Assembly (NCBI GenBank): GCA_029216955.1
Contig: JANAVB010003999.1
Span: 4,962,197 to 5,026,196, forward strand
Reading direction: 5' to 3'
From: Iris pallida
Lineage: Eukaryota; Streptophyta; Magnoliopsida; Asparagales; Iridaceae
Length of the DNA: 64,000 bases
Shown: positions 1 through 8,876 of the stretch, in pieces
Position numbering within the stretch: position 1 is the first letter of the stretch
How the letters are laid out: each line of letters begins with the position of its first letter
Translations under genes and position numbers: made by a program
Notes under the pieces: model-generated
Seen by the model: the letters and a program-made list of their open reading frames with translations, nothing else
Databases searched by the model: none
Told to the model about the DNA's origin: nothing

Positions 1-2299
1 TTTTATGTAAAATTGAGCTTTTTTTTCTATCTCAAAAATTGTTGGACATAGTGTACAGTTTGATTTAATTATTGCATAGTTACGACTTGCAACTTTTTGT
101 GTGTTTTGAGTTATAGTCGATTGGACCTCACCCGCACTAGTGTAAAGACCATAAAATGTTAGTTAGTAGTGGTCCCCCCACATTGGTCTTCCTATGCTAA
201 TGTCATCATTTGGTAGGTGTCCAGTCAGAAAGTCGTGTTGCACCACTAGTGTTATAGTGTTTAACTTAGTGTAAAAACTAAGTTTATGTATTTATTTCTA
301 CAGTGATGAGTCACCAGGCATCTATAGCATTTTTATCGCTGTTTTGCTTTGCTAAAGGCAAGTACTTTCTACAAACTTACATACTGCTATAAACAATAAA
401 CTGTGATTTACCAACCATGTTAAATGCTGATCCTTGGGGTAGCAAGTTAAAGCTTTACATGTTGTATTACTTTCAGTCTCTACCATGTTTAGGACAGTTT
501 TTTATATCTCTACATGTTTAATAACGGGTTAAGGAAAAACTGTTAGTAGTGTACGTGATCATGACCCCCTTCTCCGTATGTATTTACGAGCACTGTTACA
601 TTCTATATGTAACTTTGTCGATGTCTGATCATGCGTTTGTGTATGGACATACACCGATGCCGTTAAGGGTACGTATGTATACTTCAGAACTTGATAGTAC
701 CGCTGTACATCCTATTCACCTATTGACCGATTCACGTACATGCTACGGTTTTAAACTTTTAAACTATATTTCTATTTTTAAAAAGAACCATGGTTCCAGT
801 TATTACTTTCTGTTCATGCTTCGTTATTTAGTTTGTTAGAAACAGTACTTGCTTCCGTCCTGACAGAATAACGTTGTAGGTATACTTATGAGGAGGAGTT
901 GCTCTGTGATTCGTATTATGGAGTTACTGCCGAGGACCAGGCTTTGTCTTAGAGGTACCTGCGAAAACCTCGTCTAGTTGTCTATTTACATTTTAGACTT
1001 TTGAGACTAGTCATGTATTAGACTATGTATTTGTGTCTGGACCTGTATCTAGCTTTACATTTCAGACTTGTACTTGGACTTACTATTATATGAGATGACT
1101 TTTATGTTAGGAGCATTTATGACGCTTCTTTACTTATAGAATTGTTAGCACATTTAGTCTTATCTTGTTATCTCTAGAACAGCTTACTGCACTTATCTCA
1201 AGCGTAGGCTGGACATGACTCGGTCCGGCCCAACAATTTGGATAGCAGATCGTGACAGGTGCATGGTCATTGGACAACTTGTCGACAAGGATTTCTGCCT
1301 AGACTAGTTATACGTCGGAGCACCGGGCCCAGTCATCCTAGGAGGTAGACGTTATAGCAGTGCACATATTGCCTGGGTAGTCGGAGGCTATCAACGGGGC
1401 TCGCTACCTGCGCTGAAGGACCCGTCGCCTACCCGAGCTATGTCCACGATGGCTTGTCGTGCCAGTGACCTTTCATATAGATAATTGGCGTGCTAAGCGG
1501 CGAATCCGCATGCACGGTGTCGGTCGTAACAAAGGAAGTGTAAGCATGGTATGTGATGAGTTGTGGAATGCGTGCACGGTATGCACACAAGGTATTATGT
1601 AGCCTAAGATTTAGCTATGCGTAAAGACACGTGCTTCGGCGCGAGATATAGCATCGTGCTTGAGTTCTCAACACCGGTTCCACAAGTTGGGTTAGACGTT
1701 TCGAGTTAAGTCTGGAAGGGCCGTAGGGCAAGTTTGGTTAAGTCAGGTTAAGCTACGAGGCACGACCTCGAGATGTGAGGCACGGCCGTGTTGTCACAAC
1801 ACGAGTATAGGCAAGACTAAGCGAGGAGGCACTGCCTCAGTGATATTGAAGCACAAATCGAATTCATGGCACGACCGAGTCGTTACGTCCCAGAGTATGG
1901 CACGAAAGACAAAGTATGAGTCGGTGCATTGACATTGCAAGCACGAAAAAGGTCTAGAGGCAAGGATAGGGAAGATATCGGTACGATAGCACGGTGGTGG
2001 TCTAGAGACACAAATAGGCCAAGGCGTCGGTCTTAAAACTGATCCTAAGGCAAGAATAGAAAGACAATCGTAAAAGGAATACGTTGCACAAAAGTAAATT
2101 AACGTGTTGGTTTTGTATGGGTGGGCGAGGAGCTCACTCCACCAGTACAGTTGAGTACTGACACCCACATAGTTATCATGTGCAGGCGCAGGTAGAAGCT
2201 CGTGGTACGGAGCTTGCTTGGATGCGTCGAGGCACGGAGTTCCTTGGCGATTCGAAGCGTGCGACCACGTGGAGTGAAGACTTATACGGGACATAATGG
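1..2299 (+). repeat. 5' LTR fragment of element C
   Basis: This stretch is a several-per-cent diverged direct copy of 47499-49840, inside the 3' LTR of element C, with many single-base indels. It covers the R/U5 side only; the beginning of the LTR lies left of the window. Similarity stops abruptly after 2299, about 355 bp before the LTR end seen in the 3' copy, so the last part of U5 and the primer binding site appear to be deleted. No coding sequence is supported here; the open stretches at 549-839 and 1794-2294 fall inside the LTR repeat and look like chance. Confidence 0.8.
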
Positions 2300-2601
2300 A
2301 ACTTAAGGTAATTAGACAACATTAGGAATGATGCTTAGAACACTTAGAGGAATACTAGGATTGCAACATAGGAAATACATCACATGCTTGCTATTATAAT
2401 TATATTTTCTTGTTTGTGATTGTTTACTTTAAAGAGTCCTTATAAGTTCTTTTTATTTTTATTTTAATTAGATTGTGCTCCCCCGCTCATCCCAGTATGT
2501 CACACCTGAGAATGGTACACTCACTATCCAGTCAGTTGACCAGTTGACCGATACACCTCCACCTACTATACTCTTCCACTCCATAAATCTACCAACCCAA
2601 A
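2300..2601 (+). other. Leader and gag entry of element C
   Basis: This is the internal leader between the truncated 5' LTR and the B insertion. A pyrimidine-rich tract ending in TTAG precedes 2471. From there a reading frame without a visible ATG stays open to the insertion point and continues in frame across the CCAAA target duplication into the gag start at 24429. No tRNA-Met primer site (TGGTATCAGAGC) is recognisable, which fits a deletion at the LTR/leader junction. Confidence 0.5.
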
Positions 2602-3247
2602 TATCACGCCCCGATTCCGTCGAATCGATAGTCGTCCCCCGGGCGTGATGCCGTGCGAACCTAATTTGCTCTCGCACAAGGCATAGTCATAAGGTAATCC
2701 GAGACACGAGATCTAAGAGAGTACGCAGACAAATTGATTCACACAATATGTAAAGAAAACTTGATCTTTATTGATAATGAACATCTTTTACAGACTCCAA
2801 TACAAGACTCATTGCCGTACGGGCTACAACATGACTCGATTACAAAAGAGTGCCGATGAGATAGCCGTTCCATACATTGCACACATCCCTCAATATACAC
2901 AAAGTACTCCAGTGACCTGGATGGGAGGGACGCTGAGTCATCTTTCTTGGACTGTCGAGAGCCTTCAAAAGTGGAGTCGCAGAGAAAGTCTTCGACGTAC
3001 GGCCGAAGCTTCAAAATCACGAACGCCGCCGAGCTAGCTGGCGCGTCCTTCCTGGTTCGCGGGACCTGCAAAAAGCGAGGATCAGCACGAACACATGTAC
3101 TGGCGAATGGCTAATTAAATCCAAGCTCTGTATTTGATTCAAGAAGTTTCGTAAATATGTTAGCTAGCTATTTCAATGATCTTTCTAACCATCCTGTTCG
3201 ATTTGCATGTTAACATGTTTTGAGGCAAGCAAGTGAAACTGTATATC

Positions 3248-3353
3248 ATTAAACAACTATCATATTCATCCCGTGTCCCGTGCACCTATCATATTCATCC
3301 CGTGTCCCGTGCACCTATTAAACAACTATCATATTCATCCCGTGTCCCGTGCA
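3248..3353. repeat. Short tandem expansion inside the B 3' LTR
   Basis: A unit of about 29-40 bp containing CATATTCATCCCGTGTCCCG occurs three times in a row here and once at the matching place in the other LTR (about 23406-23445). It therefore arose after insertion or in the template of this copy. Confidence 0.8.
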
Positions 3354-4184
3354 TGTCCACTGGCAATGTCAAGCCATCGCGGACTATAGCATTGGTTAGA
3401 CGATGCCCCTTTCGCGTCGGGTAGCGAGCCCTGTGCGAAAGTGCCCGTATAACTCGCACCGATGAAGGGTTGGCGCTGCTACACTCGTTCCTCCCGGGCC
3501 GAATCGGTCCCTTGGCCTATGCAACCGTTCGAGGAAACTTTACCTTGTCGACAAGTTGTCCAATGACCGTTTTTCTTTGAACTTAGTTGATTTGCTTACT
3601 TGACCGTATCGTTGCGATAAACGTTAATCGATTCATTCATTGTTTTGCATAGGCTAAGTAGATTTGCGTAAGAAAACACGTTTTCCATTTTCAATACCGG
3701 CAGTTCGATAGCAAGTGTTTCGTGAAGAATCGTGCCACGATTTCATTGATTCTACACTATTATGACAAGCATTCATATTACTTCACATATTGAGTTTTAA
3801 AGTAGATGGACGAGACGAAGGAGGTCAGCCACTCGCCTTAGCCTTGCTTCAAGTGAGCGACCGGTTGGCTGCGCTGATGTCGCCTACGCGATCACCTGCA
3901 ATCGCATAAGCAACTGATTAGAACACTGTATAATTCAAGGAAACTCGATATGAATGTGAAGCTCGAAAATGCAAGTCACGAAACCTCATTCGAAAAACAT
4001 TCACGAAAAGCACATTCACGAAAACCAAAGCCAAAGCCAAATCAAGTGCGGCATGAAAATCAGAGCAACGAGAGGTCTCTCCCGACTCAGCCGCAGAGCC
4101 AATCCTCGAGGCGCAACCCGCTGAATATGGGACTTGGTTCCGAAGAAACCATTCCATAACGTGGAATGGATCTTAATTCAACCG

Positions 4185-4189
4185 TTCCC
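4185..4189. other. Target site duplication of element A (left copy)
   Basis: TTCCC sits directly left of the A LTR and again at 17753-17757 directly right of it. The undisturbed LTR of B has a single TTCCC at the matching place (about 24301-24305), which proves the insertion point. Confidence 0.95.
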
Positions 4190-5214
4190 TGTTTTCCATA
4201 AATAAATTCCTTTATTTATTGTGTATCTGGGAAAATTACAACTGTGGGAATCTGATCTAGAAGACGATCACTTTATCCCTTGGACTATGCGAAGAAGAAA
4301 AGCTCTCAAAATTTTGACAGTAGATAACTATGTATCCGTCCAATGAATGAAAAAAGAACTCTATTTATAGAGTCAAAAAAAATAATAACTGAAAAGATAA
4401 CTGTCTTCACAGCCTGTGCTTAGTTGAAAATCACGCAGGATTTAACATACGCAAGGTTGTGAGCAGTTACTGGACGTGGCCTGTAACTGTTGGACACATG
4501 GTAATCATGCATGAGTCGTGTGCAAGTTACAGGACACGCAGGCGAGAGATCAGTGGCATGGCTGCCACGTACTCCAATTTGATGAAATCCACGCAGACTT
4601 GTTGAAGACGAAATCCACGCAGACTCGGGGTAGAAAGCTTCAAAATCCACGCAAACTTGGGGCAAGAAGCTTCAGAATCCATGCAGACTTGGTGAAGACG
4701 AAATCCACGCAGACTTGGGGTAGAAAGCTTCAAAATCCACGCAAACTTGGGGCAAGAAGCTTCAGAATCTACGCAGACTTTGATGAAGAAAACTTCAGAA
4801 TCCACGCAAACTTGAGAAAGAAAACTTCAGAATACACGCAGATTTGGAATAGAACTGCCAGCTGTCTTGATTCAGCGTGCCTCGACTGACACAAAATCTT
4901 TGGCAGTGATTGTTTTTGTCAGTCACATTAAATGACAAGAAGCTCTTTTGGTACGCCAACTTGACGAAGGTTGAGTCTTGCTGAAGAAGATTTCGAAAAT
5001 CACGCAATAGACGGCTGTGATCTCTCGAATTCTGTGCATACGTGGCATACGAAGAGACATTCTTCGACTGTTATGCTGTCAGTCATAATTACTCTCTGAC
5101 AAATGATGAGCTGTCTCTCCAGCGTGATTTGTAAATATTGTCCTGATCAACTGAGCGTGACTTTTGACTCTGTCCTGATCAACTCAGCGTGACTGTCGTT
5201 TTTAAAGGCCTACA
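4190..5214 (-). repeat. 3' LTR of element A
   Basis: 1,025 bp with ends TGTTTTCC and GGCCTACA on the plus strand, near-identical to 16727-17752. On the minus strand a TATA box (TCTATAAATAGAG, plus positions about 4360-4373) places U3 at 4375-5214 and R/U5 at 4190-4340. AATAAA-type signals for polyadenylation lie near 4195-4215. Confidence 0.93.
4583..4846. repeat. Tandem CACGCAGACTTG repeats in U3 of element A (3' LTR)
   Basis: Eight or nine degenerate units of about 27-36 bp each contain CACGCAGACTTG or a one-base variant, followed by short GA-rich spacers. The matching array in the other LTR is at about 17119-17381. The position upstream of the TATA box suggests an enhancer-like or protein-binding array; that role is inferred. 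Confidence 0.85.
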
Positions 5215-5229
5215 AGACCCCCTTCAAAG
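5215..5229 (-). other. Polypurine tract of element A
   Basis: On the minus strand CTTTGAAGGGGGTCT abuts the start of the 3' LTR, where plus-strand DNA priming is expected. The same 15 bases abut the LTR of element D at 28142-28156. Confidence 0.85.
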
Positions 5230-5457
5230 TTTTCGAAAAATTGAAAAAGACTTCAAAATTTTCGAAATACTTTGAAAATAAGATGATAAAATGAAATCAG
5301 TCACGCTGAGATGACTTCAAATTTTTCGAAAGTCGGAAAGACTTCGAAGTTCTTTGAGAATATCCAAATGAACTTATTAAATGTCATGATGACTCTTCAT
5401 TTTCCGAGACTGATTACATCCAGTTTATGGTAGAATATGAACCGCCGGCGAGCTCTG
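5230..5457. other. Non-coding stretch between PPT and first antisense promoter of A
   Basis: This contains GAAA-rich repeats around TTTTCGAAA and a copy of the element's TCACGCTGA motif. No gene is seen. Confidence 0.5.
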
Positions 5458-5466
5458 TTATATAAA
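5458..5466 (+). promoter_or_regulatory. TATA box of antisense unit 1 in element A
   Basis: TTATATAAA lies about 40 bp upstream of the ATG at 5505 and points opposite to gag-pol. Spacing is right for a very short 5' leader. Confidence 0.5.
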
Positions 5467-5504
5467 CAGGGAGAGGATTCATTTAATCTTCATCTTACGT
5501 CAAC

Positions 5505-5792
5505 ATGACACCAAAAGAGAAAGCTGAGGAAGAAGCACGCAAGTTGGGCTTTTGTTCCCATGGTGACCCCACTTTTGGGGGTGAAGAGCCAGAGCCCCTT
5601 GTCTTCGAACTCAAAGATGATCCCTTGCAACTAGCCAAGAATTTCTTGAGCTATTTTGGCTTAGATGGCTCGTTCTCTTCTGATGGGCGCAGCCTCATAG
5701 AGCAGCGTGAAATGTTGAAGGCTCTGTTACACCGCATGGAGGTCAAAAGCGTAGAAGAACTAGGCATTAAGCTCAGTCGCTCTGGAAAATAG
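5505..5792 (+). CDS. Antisense ORF 1 of element A (unknown protein, 95 aa)
   Basis: An open frame starting at the first ATG after a TATA box, in reverse orientation to gag-pol. The protein is acidic at both ends and begins with a lysine/glutamate-rich stretch (MTPKEKAEEEARK). It has a central DDPLQLAKNFLSYFGLDG segment and a C-terminal helix-like region. I do not recognise a domain. The first residues resemble the start of D's antisense gene (M-x-PK) only weakly. Extra ORFs at this position are known in Tat-lineage elements; function is unknown. The coding status rests on promoter, start and length only, so a chance ORF is possible. Confidence 0.5.
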   Translation: MTPKEKAEEEARKLGFCSHGDPTFGGEEPEPLVFELKDDPLQLAKNFLSYFGLDGSFSSDGRSLIEQREMLKALLHRMEVKSVEELGIKLSRSGK

Positions 5793-6179
5793 AGCGTATC
5801 TTTTGTGCTTTTGTTGCACTCTTTTTATTTTGTCTTTTGTAAGGCCATCAGTGCCTGTCTTGAAGAATGAAGTACAACTTCTGTGTTTAATCTGCGTGCA
5901 TAAATGAAGAATATTAATTAGCACCCTTTGACTATTTCCAATGTTGCTCTGTCTTCCAAAGCACACGTAACACTCATTCCACGGTTTACGAGCGCTATTT
6001 ATGTGGATCTTTTCCAAGAATAGACTTGTACTTTGCCCTTTAAATAGATAGAAGAGTTTCACAGATACTCATCTCCCATTCCTCTTCTTCTTCTCTGAGA
6101 ATGAAATTTTTGGGAGATTTCACTCTCAAACAGGAAAGCAATATTTTCTAATGTTCGACTTCTGCGCACTGTATCAAAC

Positions 6180-6456
6180 ATGAGTTTGCCAATCCTTAGC
6201 ACCAAACTTGAAGGTAAGTCAGTGTAATACGTGTATTATTTTTGTTGTTGAAGATAGGCTTTCTGTTTCTTGTTTCTGATTTGAACAATACACGCCTGTC
6301 TCTGTTTGATAAATGCACACTGAATGATTTCTGTTGATACTTTCTGCAGAAACTTGGCTGACATTTTTTTTCAGAACTGGCATTGGGGATGTGGATGCCG
6401 TGGAGAATATCCTGCTGACATCTACATCAGGGAGCTCATACGCTTTTGACGCGTAA
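6180..6456 (+). CDS. Predicted two-exon antisense mini-gene of element A (46 aa)
   Basis: Exon 1 (6180-6213) begins at ATG and ends at a strong donor, GAAG|GTAAGT. The intron (6214-6349) ends in TTTCTGCAG. Exon 2 (6350-6456) continues in phase to a TAA. The joined frame gives 46 residues, with a hydrophobic WLTFFF stretch followed by an acidic part. A TTTAAATAG box near 6038 and a pyrimidine-rich leader at 6070-6095 lie upstream. No domain is recognised. The splice prediction is by eye; the product could equally be the 5' end of a longer decayed gene. Confidence 0.35.
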
Positions 6457-6486
6457 ATCAGACAACTCAGAACTCTTCGTGGGATA

Positions 6487-6630
6487 GAAGGGTCTTCCTC
6501 AGATGGTAGGAAGAGCCTTTATACACGAGAGTTGGATGGTGGAGTCAACTCTACCCCGAGAAATTGGGTAGTAGAGTTCCTTTCACGGAAGAACTAGGAA
6601 TTGTATCCCAAGGTTGGATACATTCCTGTT
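6487..6630. other. Run of consecutive stem-loops in element A
   Basis: Perfect or near-perfect inverted repeats follow one another: AAGGgTCTTCCT with AGGAAGAgCCTT (6488-6519); AGAGTTG with CAACTCT (6528-6534, 6546-6552); AACTCTAC with GTAGAGTT (6547-6554, 6571-6578); and TGTATCC with GGATACA near 6602-6621. Neighbouring stems partly share arms, so alternative foldings are possible. No ORF explains the pattern. Confidence 0.6.
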
Positions 6631-6639
6631 TTCTCTGAA

Positions 6640-6985
6640 AGGTCGCTCCTAATCCACCAATTGTATTGGCAGCACCACGATTTCGGGCTGCCATACTCTG
6701 TGGTTCTCCTCTTGTCTGAGAGAGAAGACTAGAGTTTGATTCCTGCTGATCTGGTCGTGACTGGGACTCAGATAGTCAGGAACTGCAACCAACAACGAAC
6801 CTGACGGAGAAGATCCGACGGAGAAGATCCAAAGAAGAAGATAGATCTCTATTAGGTTATTGTTGTGGTGTAGAATGAAAATCCAAGATTTGTAATAGAT
6901 TTCCATTATGATTTGTAAGAAAGTCTAAGAAAATGTAATAGACTTTTTGTGGTGAAATGAGAATGGAAATGATAATTCTTCTATG
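6640..6985. other. No gene seen; AT-rich, with one further hairpin
   Basis: This holds a GACGGAGAAGATCC tandem pair near 6804-6832 and a perfect stem AAAGTCTA/TAGACTTT (about 6920-6946). No coding signal is seen on either strand. Confidence 0.45.
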
Positions 6986-6989
6986 CTCA

Positions 6990-7205
6990 AAGATTTATAT
7001 TTGTGGATGAATTGTGGACATGATAGATAATGAAATCTTCTTTTCTGTTTTAGAGTGTATGATATTATCAGAGGTATTATGGACGTGATAATATGTAGGA
7101 ACTCAAAAGAAAATAGATTGATTTCTATGCAGAGGTCAAAATGACAAATAAGCAAGTAGATTCGGAATTGATTCAGAGGTTATGAAAACGTGATCAATAA
7201 CGAAT
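6990..7205. other. Conserved-loop stem-loop family, element A copies
   Basis: Two clear members share the loop core CAGAGGTNNTRNNNACGTG found in element D. Copy 1 has arms ATATTATC (7062-7069) and GATAATAT (7087-7094). Copy 2 has arms ATTGAT (7167-7172) and ATCAAT (7193-7198) around a 20-nt loop, plus an outer ATTCG/CGAAT pair (7160-7164, 7201-7205). A decayed copy lies near 7125-7145. Another hairpin, AAGATTT/AAATCTT (6990-7039), encloses TGTGGACATG. Stem sequences differ between copies while pairing is kept. Confidence 0.75.
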
Positions 7206-7229
7206 CCCCACTTAATAAATTGATAGAAG

Positions 7230-7340
7230 ATCATGAACGGACGAATAAATGAACGGATGAACCGTCAAGTATTAATGAATGTGTGAATCGTCGGATGAAC
7301 GCAATTAATGGATGGATGAACCGTCGGATGAACGTGACGT
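7230..7340. repeat. GGATGAACCGTC short repeats upstream of antisense unit 3 of A
   Basis: Irregular copies of GGATGAACCGTC or GGATGAACG recur five or six times just ahead of a TATA box. Several contain small ACGG/CCGT inverted repeats. They may be promoter elements; this is inference. Confidence 0.6.
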
Positions 7341-7363
7341 TTCATTATTTGTAGAACTTCTGC

Positions 7364-7374
7364 CTATAAATATA
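7364..7374 (+). promoter_or_regulatory. TATA box of antisense unit 3 in element A
   Basis: CTATAAATATA preceded by GC closely resembles the TATA boxes of D's antisense gene (28423) and D's LTR antisense promoter (27217). An ATG follows at 7392. Confidence 0.5.
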
Positions 7375-7391
7375 GCAGAAATCTGACAAGA

Positions 7392-7743
7392 ATGAACACT
7401 TCTTCTTTCAAACATAAAAATATCGTCTGAAGAAGCATCCAAGAAAACTGGAATTGCCTCAAAGGTTCAGAAAGGCACTGAAGAACACCCTGCTGATCTA
7501 GTTCAATCGAAGAAGACGGAAGCAGGCGAAGGTTCGTCTGTACCCAAGCCACCAAGGGACATTCTGGATTTCCTGCTCGAACCAGGAAAGACTGAAGAAG
7601 AAGAAGCCATGAGGATGGCCGTTTGCAAGTTCCTCGTGGGTTCTAGCAAGGAGGTTCTCGACTCTTTTGCTGATCACGTCTTCGAGAAGAACGGCAGTGG
7701 CCCACATCCAAATGTAGAAAAGGATGATAGTGATCTTCTTTAA
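7392..7743 (+). pseudogene. Antisense ORF 3 of element A, frameshifted (about 115 aa)
   Basis: An ATG at 7392 follows the TATA box by about 20 bp. After roughly ten codons the frame shifts (near 7420-7430) into a long open frame ending at TAA 7741-7743. That frame is hydrophilic and lysine/glutamate-rich, with a KPPRDILDFLLEPGK segment, an EEEE run and a helix-like C-terminus. No family is recognised. It ends 86 bp before the pol stop on the other strand, so the two units converge without overlapping. The open frame could also be the last exon of a longer antisense gene. Confidence 0.4.
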
Positions 7744-7829
7744 TATCATGTATCATCATTCATGATAAAAATAAAATAAAAATTTTATTTCTAAACATGA
7801 AACTGTCTGATGATTACAAGCATTTACAT

Positions 7830-8876
7830 TTATACATAGTACTTTTTAAGGAATTTGCCATTAATAGGCATCAAAACTTTTTGATCATCCAATTCTGAGA
7901 GTTGATAAGCTCCATTTGAGAAAACTTTGCTCACAATATAGGGTCCTTCCCACTTTGCGTCAAATTTGCCCTTGCTCATATGAGTCATAGTCATAGGACG
8001 TCTGACTGTTAGAACAAGTTCTTCTTTTTGATACGCCCGAATTCTGACTTTCTTATTAAAAGCTCTTGAAATTCTAGCTTGATAGAATTCAATATTCTGT
8101 TGAGCAGATAATCGCTTTTCATCCAGAGCTTCTAATTCTTGAAGTCGAAGACGATCATTATTTTCTGCAGTGAGTTCATTAGCGATTGCTATCCTTAAAA
8201 AAAGAATTTGAATCTCTAATGGAAGAACAGCTTCGCAACCATACACCAGAGAGAAGGGTGTACATTTAGTAGCATTACGAACTGTAGTGCGATAAGCCCA
8301 CAAACATTCACCGAGCTTCTCACTCCAATTACGTTTGTTAGTAGAGACAAACTTCTTTAGGAGTTTGATGATGGTCTTGTTGAAAGCTTCTGCTAATCCG
8401 TTAGCTGCCGGATTATATGCGGTAGAAGCCACATTGTTGATCCGGTGATCGTCACAGAATCGAGTAAACTTCTGACTGACGAACTGTGGTCCGTTATCAT
8501 GAATAATACGTCGAGGAACACCAAATCTGTAGATGACATGGTGCTTAATAAAGCAAATGACATTGGACGTCTTAACTTCAGACAAAGGAATGGCTTCGGC
8601 CCATTTGGAGAAGTAATCGGTTATTACAAGAATAAACCGATGATCCTTGGATGACGGCGGATTGATCGGACCAATAATGTCCATGCCCCAAGCTTCGAAG
8701 GGCCATGATGCTGCCGTCGGATGTAAAAATTCCGAAGGTTGATGAATAAAATCTACATGGATTTGACAAGCTTTACACTTCTTTGCATATTCGATGGCGT
8801 CTGATACCATAGTAGGCCAATAATAACCCATACGTCGAATACGGTCTTGAAGTTTTGGTCCAGGCTGATGTGCTCC
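7830..8876 (-). CDS. Integrase of element A
   Basis: The last part of the polyprotein, inserting retrotransposon cDNA into host DNA. The zinc-binding H-H-C-C module spans the nonsense codon at 8877-8879 and ends in CKACQ. The catalytic core shows MDIIGP (D), HDNGPQF (D) and NGLAEAFN (E), so all three acidic residues are present. The C-terminal part includes GKFDAKWEGPYIV and ends with GKFLKKYYV, close to D's GKFLKKYYS. The stop at 7830 is the natural end of the frame. The reading frame is the same as pol upstream; only the TGA at 8877 separates them. Confidence 0.92.
   Translation of the reverse strand, partial: GAHQPGPKLQDRIRRMGYYWPTMVSDAIEYAKKCKACQIHVDFIHQPSEFLHPTAASWPFEAWGMDIIGPINPPSSKDHRFILVITDYFSKWAEAIPLSEVKTSNVICFIKHHVIYRFGVPRRIIHDNGPQFVSQKFTRFCDDHRINNVASTAYNPAANGLAEAFNKTIIKLLKKFVSTNKRNWSEKLGECLWAYRTTVRNATKCTPFSLVYGCEAVLPLEIQILFLRIAIANELTAENNDRLRLQELEALDEKRLSAQQNIEFYQARISRAFNKKVRIRAYQKEELVLTVRRPMTMTHMSKGKFDAKWEGPYIVSKVFSNGAYQLSELDDQKVLMPINGKFLKKYYV

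Larger units (their letters stand above)
2602..4189 (-). repeat. 3' LTR of element B, first part
   Basis: This matches 22762 onward in the intact LTR and continues at 17758 after the inserted element A. Its outer end begins TATCACGCC where the other copy has TGTCACGCC. It holds a local tandem expansion at 3248-3353 that the other LTR lacks. The open frames seen here (for example 2739-3071 and 3950-4159) have counterparts in the other LTR but no recognisable protein features, and I treat them as non-coding. Confidence 0.85.

Noticed and set aside
2739..3071. Open frames in the B LTR, present in both LTR copies
   Set aside because: Conservation is explained by LTR duplication; the frames overlap on both strands and show no protein features.
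4518..4889. Repetitive 123-codon frame in the A LTR (also at 17056)
   Set aside because: It is the translation of the U3 tandem repeats; the other strand is open as well.
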